Shown piece after piece: positions 1-6,123 of a DNA stretch of 44,665 nt. Both the position numbers and the translations under genes were made by a program. Positions within the stretch are counted from its first letter, which is position 1. Each line of letters opens with the position of its first letter. The stretch is from the NCBI GenBank assembly GCA_016204465.1, contig JACQKQ010000034.1, positions 1-44,665 of the forward strand, given 5' to 3'. This DNA comes from Candidatus Levyibacteriota bacterium. GTDB lineage: Bacteria; Patescibacteriota; Microgenomatia; Levybacterales; UBA12049. The notes under the pieces were generated by a model. It was not told the origin of the DNA. It made no database searches and saw only the letters and a program-made list of their open reading frames with translations.

Positions 1-2
1 CC

Positions 3-932
3 GTTATAAGAGATATTCATGTTTTATTGATTAAAAAACTGGTTAGTGTAACAGGAAAGGCTAGAGCTACAATATATTTTTCCAAAGTTCAAAACCCGCT
101 TCTTCGCGAGTTTAACCTTGAAAGATATTTCGCCGATGATCCAGACAATAGAATTGGTGCCAGAAAATCATTTGATTTTGAGATATTTAAAAACTTGCAT
201 GATTTATTGACGCCGGAAGAAATAAACACCTTAGAGAAAGTGGCACTAAGTTTTAGAGAACAGACGATGAAACTAAGTCCTGACCTTTTGAAAAGGGAAT
301 TAGAAAGGTTTGTCATTGAATTGTCTTGGAAATCATCCAAAATTGAGGGCAATACTTACACGCTTTTAGAAACAGAGTCTTTAATTAAGGAACAAAAAGA
401 AGCAGCTGGTAAGAGTAAAGATGAGGCAATGATGATTCTTAATCACAAAGCAGCTTTTGAAGAAATACTAAAAGCAAAAAATGATTTTAAAACTATTTCT
501 GTTTCAGGAATTAATCAGCTGCACAATATTTTAACTAAAGGGTTGGGGATTTCCTCTGGTATCAGAAAACAAGCAGTGGGAATTACCGGAACAACTTATC
601 ATCCTCTTGATAATGAACATCAGACAAAAGAGGTTTTTGAAAAAATGATTAATGCTGTAAATAGGAGTAAAAGCCCTTTTGAAAAAGCGCTGATTGTTCA
701 TTTTATGATTCCTTATATTCAACCATATACTGATGGTAACAAAAGAACTGCCAGAATGCTGACTAATGCGATTTTATTAGCCTACGATTTATATCCACTT
801 TCATACCGCAGCGTTGACGAAGATGAATTTAAAAAAGCTTTAATTTTGTTTTACGAGCAGGAAAGTATTTATGAAATCAAAAAGTTGTTTATAGAACAGA
901 TTAAATTTGCCAACGAGACTTATTTTAGATAA
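3..932 (+). CDS. Fic-domain protein, class II layout, catalytic His replaced by Gln; 5' end probably outside window
   Basis: The frame is open to the left window edge. The track start at 27 is an internal TTG, so the true start is probably upstream. Fic proteins transfer AMP or another nucleotide to a target hydroxyl. An inhibitory-helix motif SSKIEGN (residues 103-109 from the TTG) precedes the Fic core, as in class II Fic proteins. The core motif reads QPYTDGNKRTAR (from residue 232), whereas the family consensus is HPFx(D/E)GNxR. The catalytic His is therefore Gln, while Asp236, Gly237, Asn238 and the Arg residues are kept. Family membership is clear; whether it AMPylates anything is doubtful. 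It sits at the head of an accessory segment and has no obvious antitoxin partner in the window. Confidence 0.85.
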   Translation, partial: VIRDIHVLLIKKLVSVTGKARATIYFSKVQNPLLREFNLERYFADDPDNRIGARKSFDFEIFKNLHDLLTPEEINTLEKVALSFREQTMKLSPDLLKRELERFVIELSWKSSKIEGNTYTLLETESLIKEQKEAAGKSKDEAMMILNHKAAFEEILKAKNDFKTISVSGINQLHNILTKGLGISSGIRKQAVGITGTTYHPLDNEHQTKEVFEKMINAVNRSKSPFEKALIVHFMIPYIQPYTDGNKRTARMLTNAILLAYDLYPLSYRSVDEDEFKKALILFYEQESIYEIKKLFIEQIKFANETYFR

Positions 933-940
933 TTTATCTG

Positions 941-990
941 TGGTTATATTAGAGTTACGATTATCGAGCTGAATTTGTCTTAATCTGACC
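941..990 (+). repeat. Dispersed intergenic repeat, copy A
   Basis: TGGTTATATTA...TTACGAT..TCGAG...CTTAATCTGACC. It aligns over ~50 bp with copy B (3760-3809) at roughly 65-70% identity by eye, including an identical first 11 bp. It sits just after the Fic gene. Confidence 0.5.
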
Positions 991-1902
991 AGTGAATTAA
1001 CAAATATTATCGATTATGACTAAACCGGAAGTAATAGCTAAGCTTCAAGAATTGGCAAAAAAATTAGGAACAGATACCTTAAAGCAGGAAGATATTAGAA
1101 AAGCTGGATTTATTTACCAAGTAATGTTGCATTTTGGTGGGAAAATTAAACCAGCGCTCTTAGCAGCAGGACTTAAACCGAGTCGTCTTGGAGAGGCAAT
1201 GTCCACAACTGAGGAGGAATTACTTCAACATATCCGATACCTTCAAAAAAAACTTAGAAGACCTCCAGTAATAATAGATTTAAGACGAGAAGGTAAGTTC
1301 TCAGATAAAATTTATGAAACTAGATTTGGGAGTTTCCCTGAGGCACGAGCTATTGCTTTAGGAGGGACTCCACCTACTCAATCAAAAAGAACTCAAAAAC
1401 CAGGAGATTCAGATAATATAGGTGATCATTTCAATTATATTGGGAAGGCAGGAGAAATGTATATAATTTCAGAGTTACTTTACCAAGATTATAATGCAAA
1501 TCTAGCCTTGGTTGATACCGGAGTAGATGTAATAGCAACAAAAAATGATAAAACATTCTATTTCCAAGTCAAAAATGTTTCATTCAAGAATACAAATATC
1601 AGAACAGTCCCTATTACCAAAAGCTCATTTATTAATAACCAAAGAGGTAATATGTACTATATGTTCGTCCTTCAGATGGAAAATGAAAAGAAAGTTCTAA
1701 TTGTACCGTATCAAAACATTCATCAATATATTCAAAAGGAAATTATCCAGTTCGATGAACAAAAAAGACAATTTAACATAACTATTTCTATTGCAGATAA
1801 CACATTTAAAATTCACTCTGCTTCAAATACCCAGCGAGACGAAGATGTGAAGCACATGGTTGAAGACTGGAAAGTTATTGCTTAACTTTCTTAATCTGAC
1901 CA
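979..1902. repeat. 13-bp direct repeats CTTAATCTGACCA flanking the nuclease gene
   Basis: CTTAATCTGACCA occurs at 979-991 and again at 1890-1902, just outside the start and stop of the Hna/PD-(D/E)XK gene. The left copy is also the 3' end of a degenerate ~50-bp intergenic repeat (941-990). The pair may therefore be a target duplication made by insertion, or simply two copies of a dispersed repeat end. Confidence 0.6.
1016..1885 (+). CDS. Hna-repeat protein with PD-(D/E)XK-like nuclease domain
   Basis: I see two N-terminal copies (about residues 5-57 and 65-118) of a helical repeat like the homing-endonuclease-associated (Hna) repeat, with 'FGGKIKPALLAAGLKP' and 'RFGSFPEARAIALGG' in matching places. 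After a linker, residues 141-250 look like a PD-(D/E)XK fold: KAGEMYI (Glu147), DTGVDVIA (Asp171) and FQVKN (Gln184, Lys186), a D-x(n)-QxK active-site variant. The likely role is a site-specific or mobility-related endonuclease, with the repeats as DNA readers. A TATTAT box at 1005-1010 lies 5 nt before the ATG and there is no Shine-Dalgarno site. A perfect 13-bp direct repeat flanks the gene (979-991 and 1890-1902). The exact target is unknown. Confidence 0.6.
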   Translation: MTKPEVIAKLQELAKKLGTDTLKQEDIRKAGFIYQVMLHFGGKIKPALLAAGLKPSRLGEAMSTTEEELLQHIRYLQKKLRRPPVIIDLRREGKFSDKIYETRFGSFPEARAIALGGTPPTQSKRTQKPGDSDNIGDHFNYIGKAGEMYIISELLYQDYNANLALVDTGVDVIATKNDKTFYFQVKNVSFKNTNIRTVPITKSSFINNQRGNMYYMFVLQMENEKKVLIVPYQNIHQYIQKEIIQFDEQKRQFNITISIADNTFKIHSASNTQRDEDVKHMVEDWKVIA

Positions 1903-1934
1903 AGTTATTCTCCGCCCAGAAGGAGGTGAACAGA

Positions 1935-2846
1935 ATGAAAAATATAAAGATTCAAAGACATCTGTTAGTTCTCATCATATTGATCGGATTAATGTTTTGT
2001 TCTTCAAAAGGTGTTAAGGCAGCAGAATGTAGCACTTTGACGACTTGCGGAAGTACTTGCTCGTATGGAGGAGTTACTTATAATACTGTCATAATCGACA
2101 GCCAATGTTGGTTTAGAGAGAATCTCAATGTTGGGGCAATGATTACAAATTTAGAAATTCCTGATAATACAGCTCCAACTCTCAATGATCCAAACACTGT
2201 TTCAAAATGGTGCTATAATGATAATCCGATTTACTGTAATCAAGAAGGAGGATTATATACTTGGGCTGAAACCAACGCTTTGTCTAATTCTTGTAACTTA
2301 AATTCCTGCAGTGTCCCAACTCCCAATCAGGGTATTTGTCCCATCGGTTGGCACATTCCAACTGATGCCGAATTTTATACGCTGGAAAATTATTTAACAT
2401 CACCAGGGTAGACGTGTGATGCGACAAGAGATGGTTGGGGTTGCTCTGGTGCCGGAATCAAACTCAGACTGGGTGGAATCTCCGGTTTCGATGCGATAAG
2501 CGCCGGTAATCATGAAACGAATGGAAATCTCAGCTTTTTCGACAAGCGTGAGCCATCCATACACTTTTGGTCATCTTCCCCTTGCCTTGTTTGCGCTAAT
2601 TGGGGTCACGCGTATGGTCGCAGCTTGATAGGTTGGGGTGATAACCCCTTTGTTGCCCGTGGTTGGAGTCATATGGCGCATGGTATGTCTGTTCGGTGTT
2701 TATCTGACACTGCCGTCATTGGTCCTCCGACAAATAAGAACCAGTGTAAAAATAATGGCTGGCAGATATTTAATAATCCAACTTTTAAGAATCAGGGAGA
2801 TTGTGTCAGTTACGTCCAAAGTAGTCCGAATGCGATAGGCAACTAG
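1935..2846 (+). pseudogene. Secreted FISUMP-domain protein interrupted by one in-frame TAG
   Basis: The start at 1935 follows a strong Shine-Dalgarno AGGAGGTG (1921-1928). The track start at 1860 overlaps the previous gene and lacks this site. The product begins with a signal peptide (MKNIKIQRHLLVLIILIG..., cleavage likely near VKA-AE) and continues with a Cys-rich FISUMP domain (TIGR02145-like: YNTVIIDSQCW, ICPIGWHIPTDAEF). A TAG at 2409-2411 stops the frame after TSPG. The same frame then runs on intact to a TAG at 2844-2846 and completes the domain (GWGCSGAGIKL, FWSSS, MSVRCLSD), followed by a Cys/aromatic tail (KNQCKNNGW, FKNQGDCVSYV). A Gln is usual at that spot, so CAG-to-TAG is the simplest explanation. 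The result is a 158-residue truncated protein, unless TAG is read through. Confidence 0.75.
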
Positions 2847-2872
2847 ACTAAATAGTAAGTTGGTTTATAGGC

Positions 2873-2914
2873 AACAACCCATCTTTTACGGCGGGCTGTT
2901 TGTTTAATTTTGTT
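2873..2914 (+). terminator. Possible rho-independent terminator after the FISUMP gene
   Basis: AACAACCC (2873-2880) can pair with GGGCTGTT (2893-2900) with one mismatch. The following stretch is T-rich (tgtttgtttaattttgttt). The 12-nt loop and mismatch make it a weak call. Confidence 0.35.
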
Positions 2915-3032
2915 TAATGATGAAGATTTAAATCGTAGCGGCATGAGTGAGTATCCTGATCTGATTTAATCTTTCTCTCGCTTGCTCAGACGACACTGGA
3001 TTCTGAAAAGCCTTTATAATTGAATTCAAACC

Positions 3033-3116
3033 ATCAGATCGATTAAAACTAGGATTACGGAGCACTTCGACTAGTCACGACAGTGAGTGAAATCGGATTG
3101 CTCAGTGTTATAACCA
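3033..3116 (-). repeat. Dispersed intergenic repeat, copy C (with internal insertion)
   Basis: On the plus strand it reads CGATTAAAACTAGGATTACGGAG (3040-3062) and then, after ~40 bp, AGTGTTATAACCAG (3103-3116). It shares 22 of 23 bp with copy D (4484-4506), but D has only a few bases between the two parts. Its reverse complement begins CTGGTTATA like copies A and B. Confidence 0.5.
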
Positions 3117-3141
3117 GCTGGCACTTAATATACCTAAAATT

Positions 3142-3150
3142 TGATATAGT
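3142..3150 (+). promoter_or_regulatory. Extended -10 TGATATAGT of the deaminase gene
   Basis: TGATATAGT ends 9 nt before the ATG at 3160. With +1 about 7 nt downstream of the box, the mRNA would be leaderless or nearly so. No Shine-Dalgarno site is present. Confidence 0.6.
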
Positions 3151-3159
3151 TAACTAAGT

Positions 3160-3648
3160 ATGAATACTGATTTAACACCCGAAGAAAAAAAGTTGGTTGA
3201 GTATTCAAAGGATGCTGTTGTTAAATACAATAAAATCCGTCATGCAAATGGAGGTATAGACACTCTGTATTCGTTTTTATTGTCAGATAGCGGGAAGATT
3301 CATGATGGAGCAAGTTATGAGCCGAATATTGCTCATGCTTCAGTTTGTGGGGAAAGATGCGCAATTGCGAATATGGTATTGCAGGAATCATATAAAGCCA
3401 AGATTAAAAGCATTGTTGTGGCGGATCCAGTTCCCGAAGTTCAAGAAAATAGAACTCCACCATGCGGAACTTGTCGTCATCTTATTTGGACTCATGGGAC
3501 ACCTGAAACAACTGTTATCTTAATGCAATATGTTCAAGGAAAAGATGGTTGGACTTTCTCAAAAATAGAGAAATATACGGCTAAAGATTTTTATCCGCTT
3601 CCGTACGAACCTAAAGAAGGACTTTGGGATAATTTCCAACGTAAGTAG
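3160..3648 (+). CDS. Cytidine-deaminase-like zinc deaminase
   Basis: The two zinc-site motifs of the cytidine deaminase superfamily are present. CGER (in 'ASVCGERCAIAN') corresponds to (H/C)xE, with the Glu acting as proton shuttle, and PPCGTCRHLIW corresponds to PCxxCR. At 162 residues it fits the small CDA/blasticidin-deaminase group that hydrolyses cytidine or a related base. N-terminal residues 1-50 carry the usual FxVxA-like strand region in altered form ('TLYSFLLSDSGKIHDGASYE'). Free nucleoside salvage is the default reading, but the accessory setting, next to nuclease and toxin-antitoxin genes, leaves other substrates open. It is a single-gene unit with its own extended -10. Confidence 0.8.
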   Translation: MNTDLTPEEKKLVEYSKDAVVKYNKIRHANGGIDTLYSFLLSDSGKIHDGASYEPNIAHASVCGERCAIANMVLQESYKAKIKSIVVADPVPEVQENRTPPCGTCRHLIWTHGTPETTVILMQYVQGKDGWTFSKIEKYTAKDFYPLPYEPKEGLWDNFQRK

Positions 3649-3759
3649 TAGATTTTTAGATAGCAAGAGCTAGGGATGGTTTTACTCTTTCGATACCTTC
3701 TCTTATTTGAGCAACCAGCCTGCAATCTTCGAATGTCTTGATTAAACAAGCTAATTGAC

Positions 3760-3809
3760 TGGTTATATTAACATTACGATCCTCGAGCCAAATAGTTCTT
3801 ACTCGAACT
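3760..3809 (+). repeat. Dispersed intergenic repeat, copy B
   Basis: TGGTTATATTA...ATTACGATCCTCGAG...CTCGAACTTAACG. It matches copy A at its start. Its end (TCGAACTTAA) matches the reverse complement of copy D. It lies upstream of the toxin-antitoxin operon. Confidence 0.5.
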
Positions 3810-3837
3810 TAACGTCATTTTAGATGCATTTTATGTA

Positions 3838-3866
3838 TTGACAAAGTATGTACAAGTTTATATAAT
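3838..3866 (+). promoter_or_regulatory. Consensus sigma-70 promoter of the TA operon
   Basis: TTGACA (3838-3843), 17-bp spacer, TATAAT (3861-3866), then only 6 nt to the GTG start at 3873. Both boxes are perfect consensus, so a strong leaderless transcript is expected. Confidence 0.8.
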
Positions 3867-3872
3867 ATATTT

Positions 3873-4172
3873 GTGCAATATAAAGGTTACAGAATTGAGT
3901 TTTCTGAAGAGAAGAATTTATTACTAAAGGAAACAAGAGAACTATGTTTTGAAGATGCTTTAAAAGCAATTGAAGAAAAGAAAATTTTGGATGACCTTAA
4001 GTCTAGTAGCAAAAAGTATCCTCATCAAAGAATATTAGTAATAAAAAGAGAAGAATATACTTATGCTGTGCCCTATGTGATAGACAAAAAAAGGAAAGTA
4101 ATTTTTCTTAAAACAGTCTACCCAAGTAGGGTTTTGACTGATAAATATCTGAAAGGAGGTGGGAAAATTTGA
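3873..4172 (+). CDS. BrnT-like toxin of a type II toxin-antitoxin pair
   Basis: 99 residues from a GTG start set by the promoter 6 nt upstream. The pattern resembles BrnT/DUF4258-type RNase toxins: an N-terminal 'IEFSEEKNLLLKETR', then a FEDALKAIEEKK helix, and a C-terminal beta segment with 'VPYVIDKKRKVIFLKTVYPSR' and a final Tyr-rich helix. Family membership is recognised by pattern only. The next gene, a CopG-like ribbon-helix-helix protein, starts inside its stop codon (TTGA), so the two are translationally coupled. That supports a toxin-first operon of the BrnT/BrnA kind. RNase activity is inferred. Confidence 0.65.
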   Translation: MQYKGYRIEFSEEKNLLLKETRELCFEDALKAIEEKKILDDLKSSSKKYPHQRILVIKREEYTYAVPYVIDKKRKVIFLKTVYPSRVLTDKYLKGGGKI

Positions 4173-4453
4173 AAGTAATACTTGATAAATATGAGAAAGA
4201 TTTAGAAGCTGCCCTAGAAAAGGGTGAATTTGTTAATGCGCCTAATTTAGAAGATACTAAACAAATGTTTCAGGAAGCAGCTAGAAACTTTAGGCAGTTA
4301 CAAGAAACAAAGAGTATTACCTTAAGGGTTAATAGAGAGGATCTTATTAAAGTTAAATCTAAAGCCAAGAGAAATGGTATAGCTTACCAAACCTTGATAA
4401 GCTTGTTAATTCGTCAATATATAAAAGGGGAGAAAGAAGTAATTTTAGATTGA
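4169..4453 (+). CDS. CopG/BrnA-like antitoxin
   Basis: 94 residues from a TTG start. The start is fixed by a strong Shine-Dalgarno (GAAAGGAGGTGGG, 4151-4163) and by overlap with the toxin stop. The N-terminal half is acidic and helical (toxin-binding). The C-terminal half, 'SITLRVNREDLIKVKSKAKRNG' followed by 'YQTLISLLIRQYIKGE', is the ribbon-helix-helix pattern of CopG-type antitoxins. It should bind the promoter region at 3838-3866 and autoregulate the operon. Confidence 0.65.
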   Translation: MKVILDKYEKDLEAALEKGEFVNAPNLEDTKQMFQEAARNFRQLQETKSITLRVNREDLIKVKSKAKRNGIAYQTLISLLIRQYIKGEKEVILD

Positions 4454-4602
4454 GAAGATAAGTTCAAATTGATACTTTAAGTTCGATTAAAACTAGGAAT
4501 ACGGAGTCAAGTGTTATAATGAGTAAGCGGCTATCCGAGGGTTTTTAACCCTCGGCTGCAAAGCTCTTGCAACAGGTCTGTAAAGAGTAGTAGACTTCAA
4601 TC
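4454..4602. other. 149-bp gap: repeat copy D and IS left-end hairpin
   Basis: It holds copy D of the dispersed repeat, a TGTTATAAT box, and a perfect 9-bp hairpin CCGAGGGTT-TTT-AACCCTCGG (4535-4555). The hairpin is followed by the left part of the IS200-type remnant. No gene is seen. Confidence 0.6.
4477..4523 (-). repeat. Dispersed intergenic repeat, copy D
   Basis: On the plus strand TTAAGTTCGATTAAAACTAGGA..ACGGAG is followed by AGTGTTATAATGAG. It contains an extended -10-like TGTTATAAT (4512-4520) pointing toward the IS remnant. It lies after the antitoxin gene. Confidence 0.5.
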
Positions 4603-4794
4603 GTGAAAGGATTGAAGTCTACGGCACAAACAAAGTACGATTTGAGATATCACTTTGTCTTTGTACCAAGGTATCGCAAGCGAGTACCGAGGAGAAAAAT
4701 TTTAACAATTGTTGTGAACCTTGTTAATTTGAAAAATGCAAGGCTATCAGAGAGTAAATACAGTATTGCAATAGTCGAAGAAAAGATAAAGTAG
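4535..4794 (+). mobile_element. IS200/IS605-type element remnant (left end plus truncated tnpA)
   Basis: Two perfect hairpins, 4535-4555 and 4590-4622 (13-bp stem GTAGACTTCAATC / GATTGAAGTCTAC, 7-nt loop), precede and overlap the start of a transposase fragment. Subterminal hairpins recognised as single strands are a family property of IS200/IS605 elements. The right end and most of the transposase are missing. Confidence 0.6.
4603..4794 (+). pseudogene. Truncated Y1 transposase TnpA (IS200/IS605 family)
   Basis: The start is GTG, located in the loop of the 13-bp hairpin. The first ~30 residues (KSTAQTKYDLRYHFVFVPRYR..) match the N terminus of IS200-type Y1 transposases. After 'RKRVPRRKI' the sequence no longer looks like TnpA, and the HUH motif and catalytic Tyr regions are absent. 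A full TnpA has about 130-150 residues; only 63 remain. It is a dead copy. Confidence 0.65.
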
Positions 4795-5006
4795 TACGGC
4801 TCGTGCAAGTAGCCCCAGCCGAAGATATTGCTGATGAAAAAAATATAAATAAACGCAATGGCAATTGGCGTATCGAGCATCTAATCCATTATATCATCTG
4901 CTATTTACCGGCTTTGTTCCAGAGCAACCACTTCTTTTACCATAGGCAACATAGTAGCACAGTATGTTTTTTCTGCCAAGAGAGAAACCTCTGCTATACT
5001 AGTGGT
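4795..5006. other. 212-bp gap before the IMPase gene
   Basis: The track extends the IMPase ORF upstream to 4803, but that part has no domain similarity and lies before the promoter, so I treat it as non-coding. Nothing else is recognised apart from the extended -10 at its end. Confidence 0.5.
4992..5000 (+). promoter_or_regulatory. Extended -10 TGCTATACT of the IMPase-like gene
   Basis: TGCTATACT ends 6 nt before the ATG at 5007, so the transcript should start at or next to the A of ATG. This decides the start against the longer ORF from 4803. Confidence 0.65.
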
Positions 5007-5792
5007 ATGGAGGAATATCTTGATTTTGCCGTTTCCCTTGCGCTAAAGGCTGGGGAAATGATAAGAACTGATTTTCGAAAAGCCATTGTCCGCGAGTGGA
5101 AAGCCGACGAAACGCCGATTACAACGACTGATCGTAAGATAAACCAAATGGTAATTGAGCAGGTGGCAAAGCGTTATCCGACATACGCCATTTTGGCAGA
5201 GGAGGGCAGCAGGCCAAAGGAGAGCGAGTATGCCTGGGTGTGCGACCCAATTGATGGTACGGTGCCATTTTCCAACAAGTACCCAACGTCTGTATTTGCC
5301 CTTGCGCTTACCAAGAATGGAGAAAGCATGCTCGGTGTTATCTACGATCCATATATGGATCGGTTGCTCACAGCAGTAAAAGGCCAAGGCGCGTACTGCA
5401 ATAAAGAGCGCATTCATGTTTCAGAGTCAGATGAATTCAACAAAACGACAATTGATGTTGAAGCAGCTAGGGAGCCATTTTTACACGATATAAGTAAGCT
5501 ATATGAGCTGTTGCTGAAGAAAAATAGCGTTGCTATATCACTTCGTTCCGTTTCGTATGGGGGAATGCTTGTTGGCATAGGACAAATAGCTGCAGTTGTT
5601 GGAGCGCCACATTCGCCATGGGATGGCGCAGCGTCAAAGGTTATTGTTGAAGAAGCTTTAGGAAAAGTAACAGATTTATTCGGAAACAATCAGCGATATG
5701 ATCGAGAACTAAAAGGTATTATTATAAGTAATAGCTGTATACACGATGCTATAATCAAACTTGTTAGACCCCTTCTTGAAAAAAAGGTGTGA
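5007..5792 (+). CDS. Inositol-monophosphatase-family phosphatase (first of two in the window)
   Basis: 261 residues from the ATG at 5007. It carries the Mg-dependent phosphatase signature of the IMPase family: an EE pair (LAEEGS), DPIDGT followed by VPF instead of the usual TNF, and the C-terminal WDGAASKVIVEEA. Members dephosphorylate myo-inositol-1-P, histidinol-P, PAP or sugar phosphates, and the substrate cannot be told here. The loop change (GTVPF) suggests a substrate different from its paralogue at 34707-35543, which keeps GTTNF. It stands alone on a leaderless promoter, followed by an independent DUF4342 gene. Confidence 0.8.
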   Translation: MEEYLDFAVSLALKAGEMIRTDFRKAIVREWKADETPITTTDRKINQMVIEQVAKRYPTYAILAEEGSRPKESEYAWVCDPIDGTVPFSNKYPTSVFALALTKNGESMLGVIYDPYMDRLLTAVKGQGAYCNKERIHVSESDEFNKTTIDVEAAREPFLHDISKLYELLLKKNSVAISLRSVSYGGMLVGIGQIAAVVGAPHSPWDGAASKVIVEEALGKVTDLFGNNQRYDRELKGIIISNSCIHDAIIKLVRPLLEKKV

Positions 5793-5798
5793 TATAAT
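5790..5798 (+). promoter_or_regulatory. Extended -10 TGATATAAT of the DUF4342 gene
   Basis: TGATATAAT overlaps the stop codon of the IMPase gene and ends 7 nt before the ATG at 5806. No -35 is evident, so a leaderless transcript is expected. Confidence 0.65.
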
Positions 5799-5805
5799 AC
5801 AAGCC

Positions 5806-6072
5806 ATGGCGACTAAAAAGAAAAAAACCATTGAACAGACGTTTTATGTTTCGGGCGAAAAGCTCATCGATAAAGTGAAAGAACTTGTCAGAGAGGGAAA
5901 CGTTCGCCGAATTATTATTAAAGACAAAAATGGTAAGGTGCTTGTTGAATTCCCTCTTACTTTTGGTGTTGTCGGTGCAGTGTTAGCTCCAGTTTTAGCC
6001 GCCGTTGGCGCGATTGCCGCGCTTGTTACCGAGTGCTCCATTACCGTGCAGCGCGAAGAGGAAAATATATAG
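5806..6072 (+). CDS. DUF4342 small membrane protein
   Basis: 88 residues from the ATG at 5806; the track start at 5761 overlaps the previous gene and precedes the promoter. The layout is that of DUF4342: a basic N terminus, 'GEKLIDKVKELVREGNVRRI' (nucleic-acid or protein binding helix), a short beta pair 'IIIKDKNGKVLVEFPLT', and a hydrophobic Gly/Ala helix 'GVVGAVLAPVLAAVGAIAAL' that could lie in or on the membrane. The function is unknown. It is common in CPR and Firmicutes (from memory). Confidence 0.8.
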   Translation: MATKKKKTIEQTFYVSGEKLIDKVKELVREGNVRRIIIKDKNGKVLVEFPLTFGVVGAVLAPVLAAVGAIAALVTECSITVQREEENI

Positions 6073-6123
6073 TATTTTCTTTGCACTCGACACTTAAGAT
6101 ATGCTATGGTGAGAGTACGAGAT

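Larger units (their letters stand above)
2847..3159. other. 313-bp intergenic stretch: weak terminator, dispersed repeat, promoter
   Basis: No ORF here has coding character. It holds the possible terminator above, one copy of the dispersed ~50-bp repeat read on the minus strand (about 3033-3116), and the extended -10 of the next gene. Otherwise I see nothing. Confidence 0.6.

Noticed and set aside
2409-2411. Alternative genetic code explaining the TAG
   Set aside because: TAG and TGA are used as ordinary stops in many other genes of the window, so general recoding is unlikely; a local nonsense mutation is simpler.
4477-4510. GTTCGATT as the T-arm of a tRNA
   Set aside because: No acceptor stem, anticodon arm or CCA pairing can be formed around it; it belongs to the dispersed repeat.
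941-4523. Integron-like cassette array with attC sites
   Set aside because: The intergenic repeats lack the GTTRRRY / RYYYAAC core sites, and no integrase is seen.
4650-4880. Minus-strand ORF of 76 residues over the IS remnant
   Set aside because: Hydrophobic by composition only; no recognised domain, promoter or Shine-Dalgarno, and it overlaps the transposase fragment.
4803-5006. N-terminal extension of the first IMPase ORF
   Set aside because: No family similarity in this part, and the extended -10 at 4992-5000 lies inside it, 6 nt before the ATG at 5007.
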